A stretch of 64,000 bases of DNA from Euwallacea fornicatus (GCF_040115645.1 NC_089569.1:2604001-2668000); one strand, 5' to 3'. Shown: positions 1 through 11,989, counted from the first letter of the stretch. A program made the numbers and translations. The notes: a model not told the origin generated them from the sequence alone.

Positions 1-702
1 TGCCAGAGGCATTTGGATCGGAATATTTTGTTATTCCATTACCTTGTTCTTCAGGCAAAGGGCGGCATTTTTCATCCCCTTAAAAAATTTTCTTTGTTCT
101 ACAAACAAATGATGAGATATTTCCCCTCGTTTAGCCAATTTTTGTAATACTTTTGTCGGTTAGGCTTGACAAAGGACATGCTCGAGCCCTAAAAAACCAT
201 TTGGAAGGGCGCCATCATACGACATACTATCAGCGGAATCTAACATTTTTGCTGCGTATACAGGGGTAATTCTGAAGATTGGAATAATACATTTTAACGG
301 AGATCGTGGATCAGTTGCGGATTAGACTGTTAGGAGGTACTTAATTTATCGTTATACTTAGTTGATTTGTGTGCGCCTCTAAGTAACGCCTCGTTTCTCT
401 TTGCAGCGGCGGAAGACGAGATTGTTCTATTTATATACAAATTTAATTATTTTAGTAAATTAAATTGGTCCCCGAGCCTGACACCGTGTTTTATGGCGCC
501 AGAGACAATAACAAGGCTCTCGCTGCCGGATTAATCTCATTTAGAATGGATACAGGTTACTTATATGATGACGTCTCGGGAATTATTCATCAGGTTGTCA
601 TTTGCAATGAGTCTTGGGAGGGAAGACATTTATTTTACAGCTCTTCATATAATTCTTTATTCTGCAGTCTGACAAATTTTGATATAGTTCTTGCTGGTTA
701 AT
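1..702. other. Unassigned AT-rich DNA
   Basis: No coding region, RNA gene or element boundary recognised. A 78-codon open frame at 465-701 starts on a non-ATG codon and resembles nothing known to me, so it is treated as chance. Confidence 0.4.
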
Positions 703-1660
703 ATAAAGGATGGTCCCTAATGGCGTTCCGATATTTAATGAGCTCCATTTGATTGTTCTAAGACGAAAATGTGATATAAACGTATGTACAAAAATGAGTC
801 GTTTCCGAAATGCAGCATGTTAAATATTTTTAAAAAATAATTTTTTTTTGCTTCGTATTTTCAAAATGGCGCAATTTTTTGCAATCTCGGTATACTTATG
901 CAGCAGTCCAAAGAGTACATTTTTCGGCTATTTAAAGATAAACACTGGAACCACAGACGTGCGAAGGGGTACCATATTAATGCTAACCGAGAGAAATGAG
1001 GGGTACGTCAATGGCATTTTCCAAATTGAATACGTTTTCTTAAATAACGGATTCAAAACATGCCAAAAATGTATGTTGTGACTTTTTGATACCACAAGTC
1101 GTTTTTGAGGAAAAAATATACCCCGTTGAAAATCTGCTGAAAATAATAGCAAATTTCAGGATATTTCAGTCGTACAGCTAGGGAATATCTAGATCGTGAA
1201 TATGCAAGTCACTGGATAGATCAGGAAATAGTAAACCACAATCATTCGTGACCAACCATATCTCCGGAATTGAACCCCTTGGATTATTTTCTATGGAGAC
1301 ATTTAAAAACATTAAGTTTACTCTGCGCCAGTCAATACCATGAATTATCTAAATGATTGTATAGTGGAGTCATATGAGGTAATTCGTAATACACGTGGTA
1401 TTTTGAACGTGTTAGAGAGCCCATGAGAAGAAATATAGACGCATGGGGTATAGCAAATAATGGTCATTTTCAACAACTGTCTTTAATGTATCCAATATGG
1501 AAAATACCAGTGGCGTACCTCCATTCTCCTATAAGAATCAACATGGTAACTCCTACGTGCATCTATTTTCACAGTAGATTTCTTTAAATAGAAGGAGAAT
1601 GTACTGTTTGGACTACTGTGGAGGTAAACCGGATTTCAATAAAATATCTTGTGTCATTAA
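703..1660 (+). mobile_element. Decayed DUF4817-type element with inverted arms
   Basis: Sequence at about 930-1055 is repeated in inverted orientation at about 1475-1595. Both arms share a GGTACG(C/T)CA..GGxATTTTCC core and the flanking words. Between the arms lies a transposase C-terminal remnant. The left end may be the TATAAAGGATGGTCCC at about 703, which resembles the TACAGGGTG ends of other elements here. The right end is not clear and may have been lost when the neighbouring element at 1685 inserted. Boundaries are therefore approximate; the inverted arms and the transposase remnant are seen directly. Confidence 0.6.
1172..1500 (+). pseudogene. DUF4817-type transposase, C-terminal remnant
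   Basis: One frame with stops reads through the C-terminal third of the insect DUF4817/mariner-like transposase. RTAREYLDREYASHWI corresponds to the segment after the second catalytic Asp. After a TGA stop comes SPELNPLDYFLWRHLKT, the family's SPDL.PLDFFLWG.LK block containing the third catalytic Asp. Further on, after more stops, RGIFERVREPMRRNIDAW matches the closing helix region. The N-terminal two thirds are absent. The right inverted arm of the element starts inside the last part of this coding remnant. Non-functional fossil. Confidence 0.8.
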
Positions 1661-1684
1661 AATATATATATATATATATATATA
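1660..1684. repeat. (AT)n microsatellite
   Basis: A run of about 12 AT units lies immediately left of the 1685 element. It probably provided the TA insertion target. Confidence 0.85.
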
Positions 1685-3369
1685 CAGGGTGGGGCACCAA
1701 GAGCGTCTCGGGGTATTACATCTTTATTGATAATTTGATCGAAAATTGTTTTTAGAGGTGTATGTAGAACCTTACAAGGTACATTTTAAAAATATTTTCA
1801 TTTATACAGGGTGTATATAAAAAAAGATACATCTCAAACATATGTTTTTTTTTAATGGAGAACCCTATATTTTATTACATATTTGGAATTATAAGAAGAA
1901 AATAGTACAAGTTTGCATAACACACATTGGGTCTAAAACAATCGCTTCTCGAGAAATTTTAGAAAATATAAAAATGCAAGAGTTAAGAAAAATTGTTTTT
2001 ACTAGGTGAAATGAGTTACTTGGCTATTATTTTTTTACTATTACTTCTTAAGTACAAACTAATCTTCAAACTAGAATGAATTATTTACTAAACTGATATA
2101 CAGGGTAAGCAAAAAGAGTGGTTAAATTTTACTTCCTTATAATTTAGAATAACTTTCTTCTTTAAAATGGAATATATACATTTTTATGTATTACTTAGAA
2201 TCACTAATGAATTCTCTTTCAATTGATATTATAGTGTTCTATACCTATCTTTTACCGTTTTCCCATAATATGAAATTTTATTTAGTTTTCAATAATAGCA
2301 TTAAATAATAAACATTTTTGTCAGGTTATGCCTTGGATTGGTTGCTATGGTTATTAAAGAAAGCTTATTATAGAGGACGAATTTTAAAAGTATTTATTAC
2401 AGTTTAATAGATTCCCAAAAAAATTTAAAATTTACAGTAAATATTCGAAATGATGGCCATCACTTTCAATACATAATTAAATACGTTTTTGAAAAGAAAA
2501 TTTCACTTTTGATAACATGTCTGGTGTTATTTCTCTGAATGCATTTTGAATTCGAATTTTCATGTCCTCCTTTGTTGTTGATGGTAATTTGTACACTACA
2601 TCTTTAATGTAGCCCCACATAAAAAAATCCATACTGGTAAGATCGGGCGATCTTGCGGGCCACAACTGAGGACCACTTCGCCCAATTCATCTTCGGGGAA
2701 ACATAGTGTTGAGAAGTTCTCTCGCATCCCTATGAAAATGTGCGGGTGCTCCATCTAACTGAAACGACATTTAATAAAACTTCATATTATGGGAAAACGG
2801 TAAAAAATAGGTATAGAACACTATAGTATCAATTGAAAGAGAGTTCATTAGTGATTCTAAGTAATACATAAAAATGTATATATTCCATTTGAAATAAGAA
2901 AGTTATGCTAAATTATAAGAGATTAAAATTTGACCACTCTTTTTGCTTTCCCTGTATATCAGTTTAGTAAATAATTCATTCTAGTTTGTAGATTAGTTTG
3001 TACTTAAGAAGTAATAGTAAAAAAATAATAGCCAAGTAACTCATTTCACCTAGTAAAAACAATTTTTCTTATCTCTTGCATTTTTATATTTTCTAAAATT
3101 TCTCGAAAAGCGATTGTTTTAGACTCAATGTGTGTTATGCAAACTTGTACTATTTTTTTCTTATAATTCCAAATATGTAATAAAATATAGGGTGTTCCAT
3201 TAAACAAAACATATGTTTGAGATGTATCTTTTTTTATATATACCCTATATAAATGGAAATATTTTTAAAATGTACCTTGTAAGGTTCTACATACACCTCT
3301 AAAAACAATTTTCGATCAAATTATTAATAAGGACGTAATACCTCGAGGTGCCCTTGGTGCCGCACCCTG
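1685..3369. mobile_element. Fold-back DUF4817-type transposon, 600-bp inverted arms
   Basis: Left arm 1685-2285 and right arm 2773-3369 are near-identical inverted copies by eye: blocks such as AAGGTACATTTTAAAAATAT and GAGTTACTTGGCTATTATTT recur with few changes. Ends read CAGGGTGGGGCACCAAG and, inverted, CAGGGTGCGGCACCAAGG, with TA on each side. An internal copy of the CAGGGT word lies in each arm at about 2100 and 2950, suggesting that the long arms arose by fusing or extending simpler ends. The 490-bp centre carries the 3' part of a transposase on the minus strand. The element cannot encode its own full transposase and would need help from another copy. The similarity of the arms points to fairly recent origin or gene conversion between them. 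Confidence 0.9.
2432..2767 (-). pseudogene. DUF4817-type transposase, C-terminal remnant
   Basis: Minus-strand reading from 2767 to the TAA at 2432 stays in a single frame. QLDGAPAHFHRDARELL contains the second catalytic Asp (DGAPAHF motif). Next comes MFPRR followed by a TGA where the family normally has Trp, then IGRSGPQLWPARSPDLTSMDFFMWGYIKD with the third catalytic Asp. The closing region ends GHHFEYLL after a TAA stop at the KRI junction. Two internal stops and absence of the N-terminal HTH and first Asp make it dead. It fills the centre of the 1685-3369 element. Confidence 0.88.
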
Positions 3370-4977
3370 TATATGTATATATGTATTTTGTTTTTCTTGA
3401 TATTCAACACCCTGTATCACGGACTCAACTTATTTTTGAGTCATACTTACGTTTATATAACATTTGTGTCTTAGAACTATCGAGAGAATTCGCTCCTTAA
3501 ACATCGGAATACTCTTGGGAACCACCGTGCATAAGTCCCTTCAGTAGCCCGACTTTTATACTGCTCAATTTTTTGCAGCAAATGCCTTCATAGTTGCCTC
3601 TATGTACTTCGGAGAAACTTGAGCTGCTAAAAGAAAATATAAAAAAAACATATAACCTTCTATCTTATTCAATATTCTGAATCTTGTATCTTTTGGAATT
3701 TAGAAAGCCCAATTCCAGCTAGTTTAACCGGTCGCGTGTCTTCGATAGCTTTCTAAAATATGAGCTCAAAATGTTACTATTTTCGGTAGCACTGGACCAA
3801 TATGCCTGTTATTTCCACCAATTATTGTTTTTGAACTGAAAATTTGTAGCTAATTTTGACCACCTTCAATGATATCGAGTCTAAAAGTGACTCGTAAACC
3901 TGATCGTAGATTGCCGGTCATATTTCAGTGAAAACTGGACAAATGATTTATCAGTAAAAACTGGGCAATACAAAGGAAAAATCAGGAATTCCGTAATTCG
4001 ACTGGGGCACAACAACGTGATTTTTGCAATTTATAATGCTGCAGGGGAACGGCTGATTTTTCACTGTACGAATGGCGACCCTATAGCAAATTGCTGGACC
4101 CTGCAGAGAATATTTATCACTAATGGTCTCGATTTTTGGGGGGAGATTAATGTAATTGTTTTTATTTTCTTTGGAACGACCGTCCGAAAATCCATAAATA
4201 TGCATGTGTCCATCATCGGCGTTTCCTTTGTGCCGGAAATGGGTCTTTTCGAATTGAAAAATCCGCTTTTTTAGAGCTCTTGTGACAGCAACTGATTCAA
4301 CAACCATTTGCAATTTGTTGTTGAAATCATACAAAAATACTGTTTGTGTGTATATTTACCATGCAGACCATTATTTCTACTATGCTAAAACAAAACCGAT
4401 GCGGTTTCATGGGAGAATAACTTCTGGTTAAACAGCTCTAAACATTTGGAAACTTCATAAAAGTTTTTATTAACGGCAGCGGTCTGACTGTTAATTTTAT
4501 CTTAATGTCTGCCAAAGGAATAAAGAACTTTGCTGACTTTACAAAAATACCTAGATAGCTTTAAAAAATATTTGATTTTGTTGTCCCTTGAAACAATGTT
4601 TACCTGAAAAAAAAAGTTTATTTTAGAGCCAATTTTCGGGCAAACCGCTACTAGGAGGTCAGGTGGGGCCCGTAGAACAATTTTGGTGCTTGATTTACAT
4701 TCAATGGTGGACATTGACTAACTGGTCTCAGCTGCATCTGAGCTTGAGATTTGTCCACTTAAATCCGCCCAATACAGCTTTCGTCCATTAAATTATTATC
4801 ATAAATTTCGCTGACGTCCATTAGCTATTTGTTCTAAAAATTTGCAGGCAATTTGTCAAATGCGCTTTACCAGAACACCCATTGCTAGCACAAATTGTTT
4901 GGGAACACAAAATTCAGCCAAACATTTTACTACAGTTTTGTTTATTCTATTATCTGTATTCAAAGCACGTTATTATA
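3370..4977. other. Unassigned DNA with one orphan element end
   Basis: At about 3397-3416 the sequence ACACCCTGTATCA is an inverted CAGGGTGT end like those of neighbouring elements, but I find no partner for it. A 127-codon minus-strand open frame at 3951-4334 has an ATG but no recognisable domain or codon pattern, and a plus-strand frame overlaps it. I see no other structure before the mariner at 4978. Confidence 0.4.
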
Positions 4978-6220
4978 CGAGGACAGTTCGAGAAGTACCA
5001 GATCTTACATGTAGCTGGAGATATTTTGATTAAAATTTGCCTACACTACAGAGACCTAATCGTAAAAAGCTCATGTCTAAACTTATACGAAGATTTGTGT
5101 GTGTTTTGGAGTAGTTGTTTGTAGAGATTTTGTGAACATAGAAGAAATTGGTCATTCATGTGTAATTCATTATTTTCATTTGAAAGGTTTTAGTTCATCC
5201 AACGTCGAAGCGGAGTTAGATTTCACTCTGGGGGAATCTGGTCATTTGTTATCAACTATGAAAAATTGGGTAGTAGAGTTTAAACGCGGTCGTTCGAGCT
5301 GCCAAGACGAACTCCGCAATGGTCGATCCACTGAGACTCCAGATGTTTTGGTGAAAATCCACAAAACTGTATTGGAAGATCGTCGGCTAAAATTGCGCGA
5401 ATTAACAGACATGAAAGGCTTTTCAGAAAGTACTGGATATCGCATTTTGACCCAACAACTGGATATGAGAAAGCTGTGCACAAGATGCGTGCCGCGATTG
5501 CTCACAACTGAATAAAAACGGCGTCGTCACGATGTTGCAAGAGAGTGTTTGTCAAAGTTTCGCAGCAATAAAGCCGAGTTTTTGTGTTGATTCATAACCA
5601 TGGATGAAACAAGGGATCATCGTTTCACACTTGAAACGTAAGAGCAGTCAAAACAATAGACTCAAAGGGGAGAATCGCCTCTAAAGGAGGCGAGAACCGT
5701 TCCACCTGCAGGAAAAGTGATGGCTTCAGTTTTTGGGGATGCACGTGGGATAATTTGTCTTGAGTATCTCCTTAGAGGAAAAACAATAAACGGAGAATAT
5801 TACACAAATTTATTGGAGCGTTTGAGCGAAGAAATTAGAAAAAAGCAACGACATTTGGCAAAATATAGTATCGTTTTATCAAAACAACACACCAGTCTTC
5901 ACTTCTGTCATCGCGCTGGAGAAAATCAATCACCTTGGTTTGGAACTTTTCCTCACCCTCCCCGCTCGCCAGATTTAGCCCCCTCAGATTATTTTCTATT
6001 TCCAAAGTTGAAAAACTGGCTCGACGAAAAGAAATTTGCCAATAATGAAGAGGTGAGTCCGAGATTGATGCCCATTTTGCAACACTCGAAGCTTCTTACT
6101 ATAAATAGAACATCGCTCGGAAGTGTGTCAATCTGAAAGGGGATTATGTTGAGAAATAATGCGATATTTTACAATTTTTTTCCTTTAGTGTTAGGAGGGG
6201 CACTTCCGCGACTATCCTCG
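4978..6220 (+). mobile_element. mariner element, family A copy 1
   Basis: About 1.24 kb, the usual size for mariner. The left end reads CGAGGACAGTTCGAGAAGT; the right end, inverted, reads CGAGGATAGTCGCGGAAGT. Each end is bounded by TA (4976-4977 and 6221-6222), the mariner target duplication. It contains a full-length but mutated DD34D-type transposase on the plus strand. A second copy in the opposite orientation lies at 45976-47180 with matching termini and coding sequence. Confidence 0.92.
5139..6159 (+). pseudogene. mariner transposase pseudogene (family A)
   Basis: The N-terminal half (to about 5515) reads FKRGRSSCQDELRNGR, KIHKTVLEDRRLKLREL and LDMRKLCTRCVPRLL, the HTH region and linker typical of mariner transposases. 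In the same frame, after a TAA stop, follow KRRRHDV, the first catalytic Asp in TMDET, more stops, then GKVMASVFGDARGII. The block around the second Asp (expected HQDNA) has mutated to SKQHTS, so that residue is lost. The third catalytic block HPPRSPDLAPSDYFLF is intact. A 1-base loss near 6055 shifts the C-terminus; the ancestral ending NLKGDYVEK then a stop at 6157-6159 is readable in the other frame. At least four stops, one frameshift and a missing active-site residue make it inactive. Confidence 0.92.
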
Positions 6221-6222
6221 TA

Positions 6223-9077
6223 TTTGCTGGATTTACTAGAACTTTGGGAGTGTTTTACCGTCCACAAAAGTGTTTTGTATGTAGTTTTAATTATAAGGTC
6301 CAAACTAATGGTGTTCGGCATCATTTTTCTCCAAGTTGTTACTGTACAAAACTTGCAGGACAAATGAGCAATTCTTACTGATAGTTGTTCACAATAATAA
6401 TTATTACTGCTGTCACCATTAAAAACTGCTGCTGCTGCTGCTGCTGCAACTTCGGAACTCATATAAAAATTTTCCGTCGTTGGGAAGAGGGCGAGTTTTA
6501 AAACTTATAAAGGAAAAGCAGGTATTCAAGAAACGATGCTCGTACAATATTTTAAAATAACGAGCGCGACATTTTGTTTCAGCTCCGGCAAAAGTGTCCC
6601 TGCGGAAATCTAGACCATATCCAGGATGTGGATTTTTAAAGTCTGAATGGGATACTGCACAAAGAATCCTAAATATCTTCTGCTGGAACATACTTGACTA
6701 AACAACCGAGTGTGGTAAAAAAGCTAAATTTCTGCTTCACTTATTGCGCTACTTCTAATTTATATAAATTATTTACTTTGTGCAACGTTTACGAGTGCAT
6801 TTCCTGTTCTTATCTGATACACAATTTCATGGGAAATCTGCTACATGCTGTTGACAATAGCAGGATGAAATGACACATCATTGCTTTTATGCAAGTGTTA
6901 AGCGCAAATGGAACGTAAAAGAGAAGAACAAAACGGTCGATTGTGTCATCAGATGGAATGAAACGAGGCAAAGAGACTTTTGGGGGAGCGTAGTGTAAAA
7001 TCCAATACAAATATGACACAATTTTGTATATAAACATATCGAACCACACGCACATACGTTTATTTGCATTAAAGTGGCAACTACGTTTGGCATTTATAAT
7101 TGGCATTATTTTTAGTCTAATGGTTTCCGCATTAGTTCGACATACTGATGAATATGAATGTGTTTATAATATACGAACCGTATAATGCATACGGTATCAC
7201 ACGTTGATTTAAAAGTTAATACATCGTGTGATTTCTGTCTCAATAAACCGTGTCAAAACGCATCATGTTTTGACGAAATTTCTTGACATTTTTGAGGCGA
7301 GAGGGAAGATAACGGACATTTTTTGCGCCACGATTGGGAAAATTCTCACTGAAATTAGATATGAAGAAACGTGCCGTTAACTGAGAGAGCAGAAATTTCT
7401 AGAGATGCAGGAAGTTTCGATTAGAAGACCTTATCTCAGAAGCACAAAAGGCGTCAATTGACTCGGGAGAAAAAAAATCATTTTTACCTGATTCGGGCCC
7501 TGGAAGCCTCGAGCCAGAGGAGAGGTATTGGAGTAAAAAAAAGTCAATAGCATCGGCAGATTTTGGAGATTCCAAGGGCCCGCAGGAGGAAACAGCAAAG
7601 GTCATTTGCCGCCTATTACCACTATCCAAACTGACGTGGTACGTTTGTGAAACTGCGTACTTCAGAAGTACCTGCCCCGTTGATTAGATGCAGGTTTATT
7701 AGAAGCATTACCGGTAGCCTGAACTAACTCGAAATTTTACACTGTCCAGGTTCGTTTCACATTGGTTCGGGTTTATTCAGGTAAACAAATGCGACTCTTC
7801 TGAATTCTATTGTTTTTGATGCGAGCTCTTACCTAGAGAAGAACATAAAACTTCCGTGCTTGAAAACAGCCATTTGAAAGAGGGGCTATCAAAAATTACA
7901 ATGCTGGGAATAAGAAATAGATAAGGCAAGCCTAGAGTATAAACAAGCCATTTTTCACGAGACTTGGCCCCTTTCGGTTCGCTATTTCACAGTACTTTAA
8001 CGAGGATCAACTTGGCTCGCCGTCATTTTACAGCTGAACTGATAGCACCGTTTGCTGTCTATTTTTCTTTCGCTTCAGCCGGTTTTTCTCCAGCTCTCCT
8101 TTTCTCCAATTTCTTGCCGACTGACTGTCTGGCTTTCAGCGAACGTTTTTGCTCGATCTTTGACTTATACACCGAATTATCCGCACCTAAATATTGTAAA
8201 TTTCCTCAAAATTCCGTAGAATCAAGTAAACTTCTTATACACAGAGAGAAAAAGCCATTAAGACAACTCGCTTTTAGAGCCCGGTTTTATGATCCGGATA
8301 TGGCCTGAAACAATGTGAAAGTGGAGAATCTAAACACACTGCTATCCGGGGTGTCAGATGGCGTAATTCGAAGGGCCTAAAAGTTGAGTGCTCAGTTTAA
8401 GTTGATGGTTGTTTTTTTACGGTGTTACAACGGAACTTCGGAACACCTAAACATTAAAAACCTCTCATGAGGTTCAATTTTCCATCTTAACCGTTATAAA
8501 AGCGTTCTCTAGTCGCATTGGCTTTTAATACCGCAAATTAATATACAAACACAATGCGACCCGAAGTTGCTTGGCAAACAACTGCTATTTAAGTGCGGGG
8601 AAACAAGACTCCATAAGGCATTCCGCAATTGCGTTCAAGACGTCATATGGTAGACCTAAATATTGCGGGTTTTGCTGCTGCCACAGTGGTCAATGTGGCG
8701 CTTGTTGCCGATTAGTGTAAAAGAGTACTGCAGAAATAACGTACATTTATTCATGCATTGCTGCAGTAAAACGCAACATACTGCGCTTGCACTCTAAGCT
8801 TACGTAAAACAGTCATTTAAGTGTCTCATTTGCACGCTGAAGACATGGTCCCTGGGGAGAAAGATAACATCAAAATTATATGAGAAAGCGTGCCTCAGTA
8901 TATTTTATAAGTTGACATAATGGAGCTTTAAGCTCCAAAACACTTGTAGACCAAGCTTCGCTATAGCCGGAATTGTATTATCGCGAAGTGTTAAAAACCC
9001 CAAGCGACAGGGGAAACTTGGTGACTTTGACAGAAACTTAATTTAAGCCGTGCTAGAACTGGGGCGCAACTTACTTA
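6223..9077. other. Unassigned DNA, one CTG microsatellite
   Basis: A (CTG)7 run is at 6426-6446. Small open frames at 6169-6462, 7399-7629 and 7964-8308 (the last starting on TTG) show no domain I recognise. No element termini or RNA genes seen. Confidence 0.4.
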
Positions 9078-10702
9078 TATAGGGCGTCCCAAAAGAACAT
9101 CTTTTGAACGTAGTCATCCCCTACACGGAAATTCAACCCCTTTCGAGAATCTTAAATGGCAAGGGAAGTAGGGTGACACATATATTTGGAGGCATTTCAA
9201 TTTTCTTTAAAAATGTGGTGACATTTTTCTGTTCTGCGTGGGGAACTATGCAAAAACCGTTTTGAAAGTATAGGTGAAATAAATGGAAAAAAAGTTCAAA
9301 ACGATTTTTGATTAATTAAGTATTCGAATTGTGACCCAATTACATCCATGCAGTTGTAAAGTCTTTGATCAACATTTTCCTGAACATTTTGCAGCATTAC
9401 AAGGGTTATTTGCGTGCTACCACCATTCGGTGGTGAAGATCTTTTAGAGAGATAGGATTTGCTTCATAAATAATACTTTTTAAATGCCTCCATAAGAAAA
9501 ATTCTAATGGTGTTAAATCTGGCAATATTGGAGGCCATTCAAAGGAATCTCTGCTGCCAATCCAATGTTCGGGAATATGTTGATTTAAAAAAAATCACGT
9601 ACAGTAATCGTATAATGTAGTGGAGCACCATTTTGTTGAAAAACACATCACTCTGAGTGATTTAATCGTCGTTTTCAACAATCTCCGCAATGAGAGAATA
9701 GATCGAGTCATGAGGCAAATTCAAACAACGTTCTCGCATCAAGCTATTAGTTAGAAAAAATGGACCAACAATATTATTTGCCAAAATTCCAGCTCAAATA
9801 TTCAATTTTTCTAAATACTGCAATGGTGTTTTCTCGTATATCTAGGATTCGAATCACTCTAGTATCTGGAATTATGCCTATTGACATAGTTATTAAGAAA
9901 AAACTTTAGTTCTTCAGAAAAGCATGTAGAATATAGAAAACTAGGATTGTTCACACTCCCGTCAGCCATCTCCTCACAGAATCGTTTTCGGCAATTTGAA
10001 TAATTTTCATTGAACTCTTGGAATAAATTCTTTTTTCAAGATCCTGTGTAAGATACCACGTGAAATTCCTGAAGTTGTATCTAATTTTTTAATGCTTGAA
10101 ATAGGTTGCATTTCAGAGTGTCCCAAAATTGCAAACTGTGCAGCTTCATTAATGCGTCACCTTTCATGTTTTTTTGTTAGTAACAGATTCAGTCTCCATG
10201 AATTTAGATATTAAATTTACCGCGTAGGAATGGCTGAGATTCTTACCGGGATGCCTTTCATTGAAATTTTTTGCAGTGACCCGGACAATTTCATTGTTTT
10301 TAAAACAGAGAGAGACAATTTCAATTCTCTTTGCAGTGGTATAAATCATGATTAGGATCGTTGGCTTCAAAGTGCCGGATAATGACAAATCAACGTATTT
10401 TACTATCTACACTATTCTGTTTACAGGAAAATCCTAAACTCCACCGCCTTATCAATTTTTGGATGGTAAACGTCTTTTTTTCGCAGCTCATTTTCTGGCG
10501 AAATTATTATCATTATTATTTTGTTTTTTCACAATGAAATAAAAAAGTTCCACCACGTTTTTGAAGATGACGTGAATGCCTTCAAAATTATGTGTCTCTT
10601 GACTCCCCCTCCCCCGCCATTTGAAATTTTCGAAAGCGATTACCACCAAGGATTCGAGTTACATCCGTGAGTTTATGTTCAAAAGATGTCCCCCTTGAAA
10701 GC
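9078..10702 (-). mobile_element. DUF4817-type mariner relative, full length, degenerate
   Basis: Imperfect inverted ends of about 190 bp: the left side (9078-9265) and the inverted right side (about 10510-10702) share ACATCTTTTGAACRTA, TTTCGARAATYTYAAATGG and GACACATA, in the same order. The element spans about 1.6 kb and encloses a full-length decayed transposase on the minus strand. The left edge TATAGGGCGTCCC resembles CAGGGTG-type ends; the right edge is less clear, so it is placed to within about 10 bp. The long terminal repeats are less alike than those of the 1685 element, implying greater age. Confidence 0.82.
9296..10349 (-). pseudogene. DUF4817-type transposase, full-length pseudogene
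   Basis: The N-terminal part reads KRIEIVSLCFKNNEIVRVTA then NERHPGKNLSHSYAVNLISK, the HTH (DUF4817) of this insect family. Next come ISRGILHRILKK, a decayed first catalytic block (FSEELKFFLNNYVNRHNSRY) and GPFFLTNSLMRERCLNLP. The second catalytic block is scrambled near 9620. The third block, FEWPPILPDLTPLEFFLWRH, holds the DDE/D Asp region as PLE, where relatives have PLD. The C-terminus reads GSQFEYLINQKSF then TGA. At least three frameshifts and several stops are present. Start chosen at the Met before IYTTAKR because homology begins there. Confidence 0.85.
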
Positions 10703-11860
10703 AAACTCGAGCTGCCTTGGGGTTTTCCGAAAAAATATTTTAGGCGGTCTGTTCTAATTGGAACACATTGTATGTATACACAAAACTGGGCTCAAAATCG
10801 CAATAATTGCCCAGGAGAATATTGTTAAAATTCTCGAAGGGCGTTTCTTTTTCACGAATCATTAAAAAAGCAGAGCTCATTAAAGAGCAAAAGCTCCCCA
10901 ACGTCACCTGTCAAATAATTACATTAATTTGAAAATTATAGAAGAATGAAAAACGTATACATCCAGGGGCCAGTCAAGTAGAACCGACTTAAAGCGAAAG
11001 TTATGGGAGCATTTCGGCCTTATTCTGGGCGATATTTTTGCTCCCTTTAATGAGCGTAATATTTTTTAATTGAAGTCTCTCTGCACCGGTTTAGGGTCCC
11101 CTCTGACGTTGAATACCAATGAATTTTAATTAAAATTCGCTCTTAAGGTTCATCACAGTCTTAATACGCCCTTTTACAGTACATATTTCGGGAACAAAGC
11201 CCTGCGCAACGAAATGTACGGACTCCATGAATATACAATAAAATGCTGAAAAGTGGGGATGTTCAGTGCTCAGCGTTCTTAGGAATTTTAGTCGCTGGAT
11301 CACGTTAGACACATCCATTAAAAGTCAATTATGCAAAACACGACAAAGGAACATCTAAAGAGTAATGCGAGAGGTATACAGAAGTGCTTTAGCTAATTTA
11401 GTATACAGTTATGCGGAATTAATGCAGTTTATACGAGAGCAAGTAGACATTATCGAGTATTATAGGGCACAGTAATTATTATCTGTTAAAAGCACGTGAA
11501 GGCACAAGCAGCGTGTCTTGCGTTATTACCATAATAGGGAAATTTCGCAATAGCGAATTTTTGATATTGAAATTTCATGAAATTGCCCCAAAAGGAGGTC
11601 CATCAGTGAAATGCCTGGCAAGTCTGGTTTTTAAAATTCTAACTATCAGATAGAAAATAAATCTCATCAGTTGATACTTTCCATCAATCTGGCAGAATAA
11701 AAAAATTATGCAATAATGAAACGAAAGCGTGAGTTTTCAAGAATGATGGAAACAAGACTGAAAGATCTTGAAAAATTTCCCCGAAGCCTGGTAATATCAG
11801 AAACTCAATCTGAGAGAACTAATCCTAAAATTTGAAGCAATTTTCTTATTGAACGACAAA
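10703..11860. other. Unassigned DNA
   Basis: No gene or element end seen. A 62-codon minus-strand frame at 11130-11318 is unremarkable. Confidence 0.4.
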
Positions 11861-11989
11861 AGGTCGTTTCCTCTTTGAAACTGCTTTAAAAGCCTCTAGC
11901 TGAAATATCACCAAGAATTTTGGGAACGAAGGAAAGAGCAAAATGTAAAAACATTTACTGAAATATAGAATATAATAGAGAATTCGGAA

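Noticed and set aside
3951..4334. 127-codon minus-strand open frame
   Set aside because: No motif, no gene context, and a plus-strand frame covers the same bases. No support beyond length.
6426..6446. (CTG)7 as part of a polyglutamine or polyalanine coding repeat
   Set aside because: The surrounding minus-strand frames are short and unlike any protein; it is treated as a simple microsatellite.
7964..8308. 114-codon plus-strand open frame
   Set aside because: Starts on TTG, has no recognisable domain, and has no promoter or polyadenylation context; long frames of this size occur by chance.
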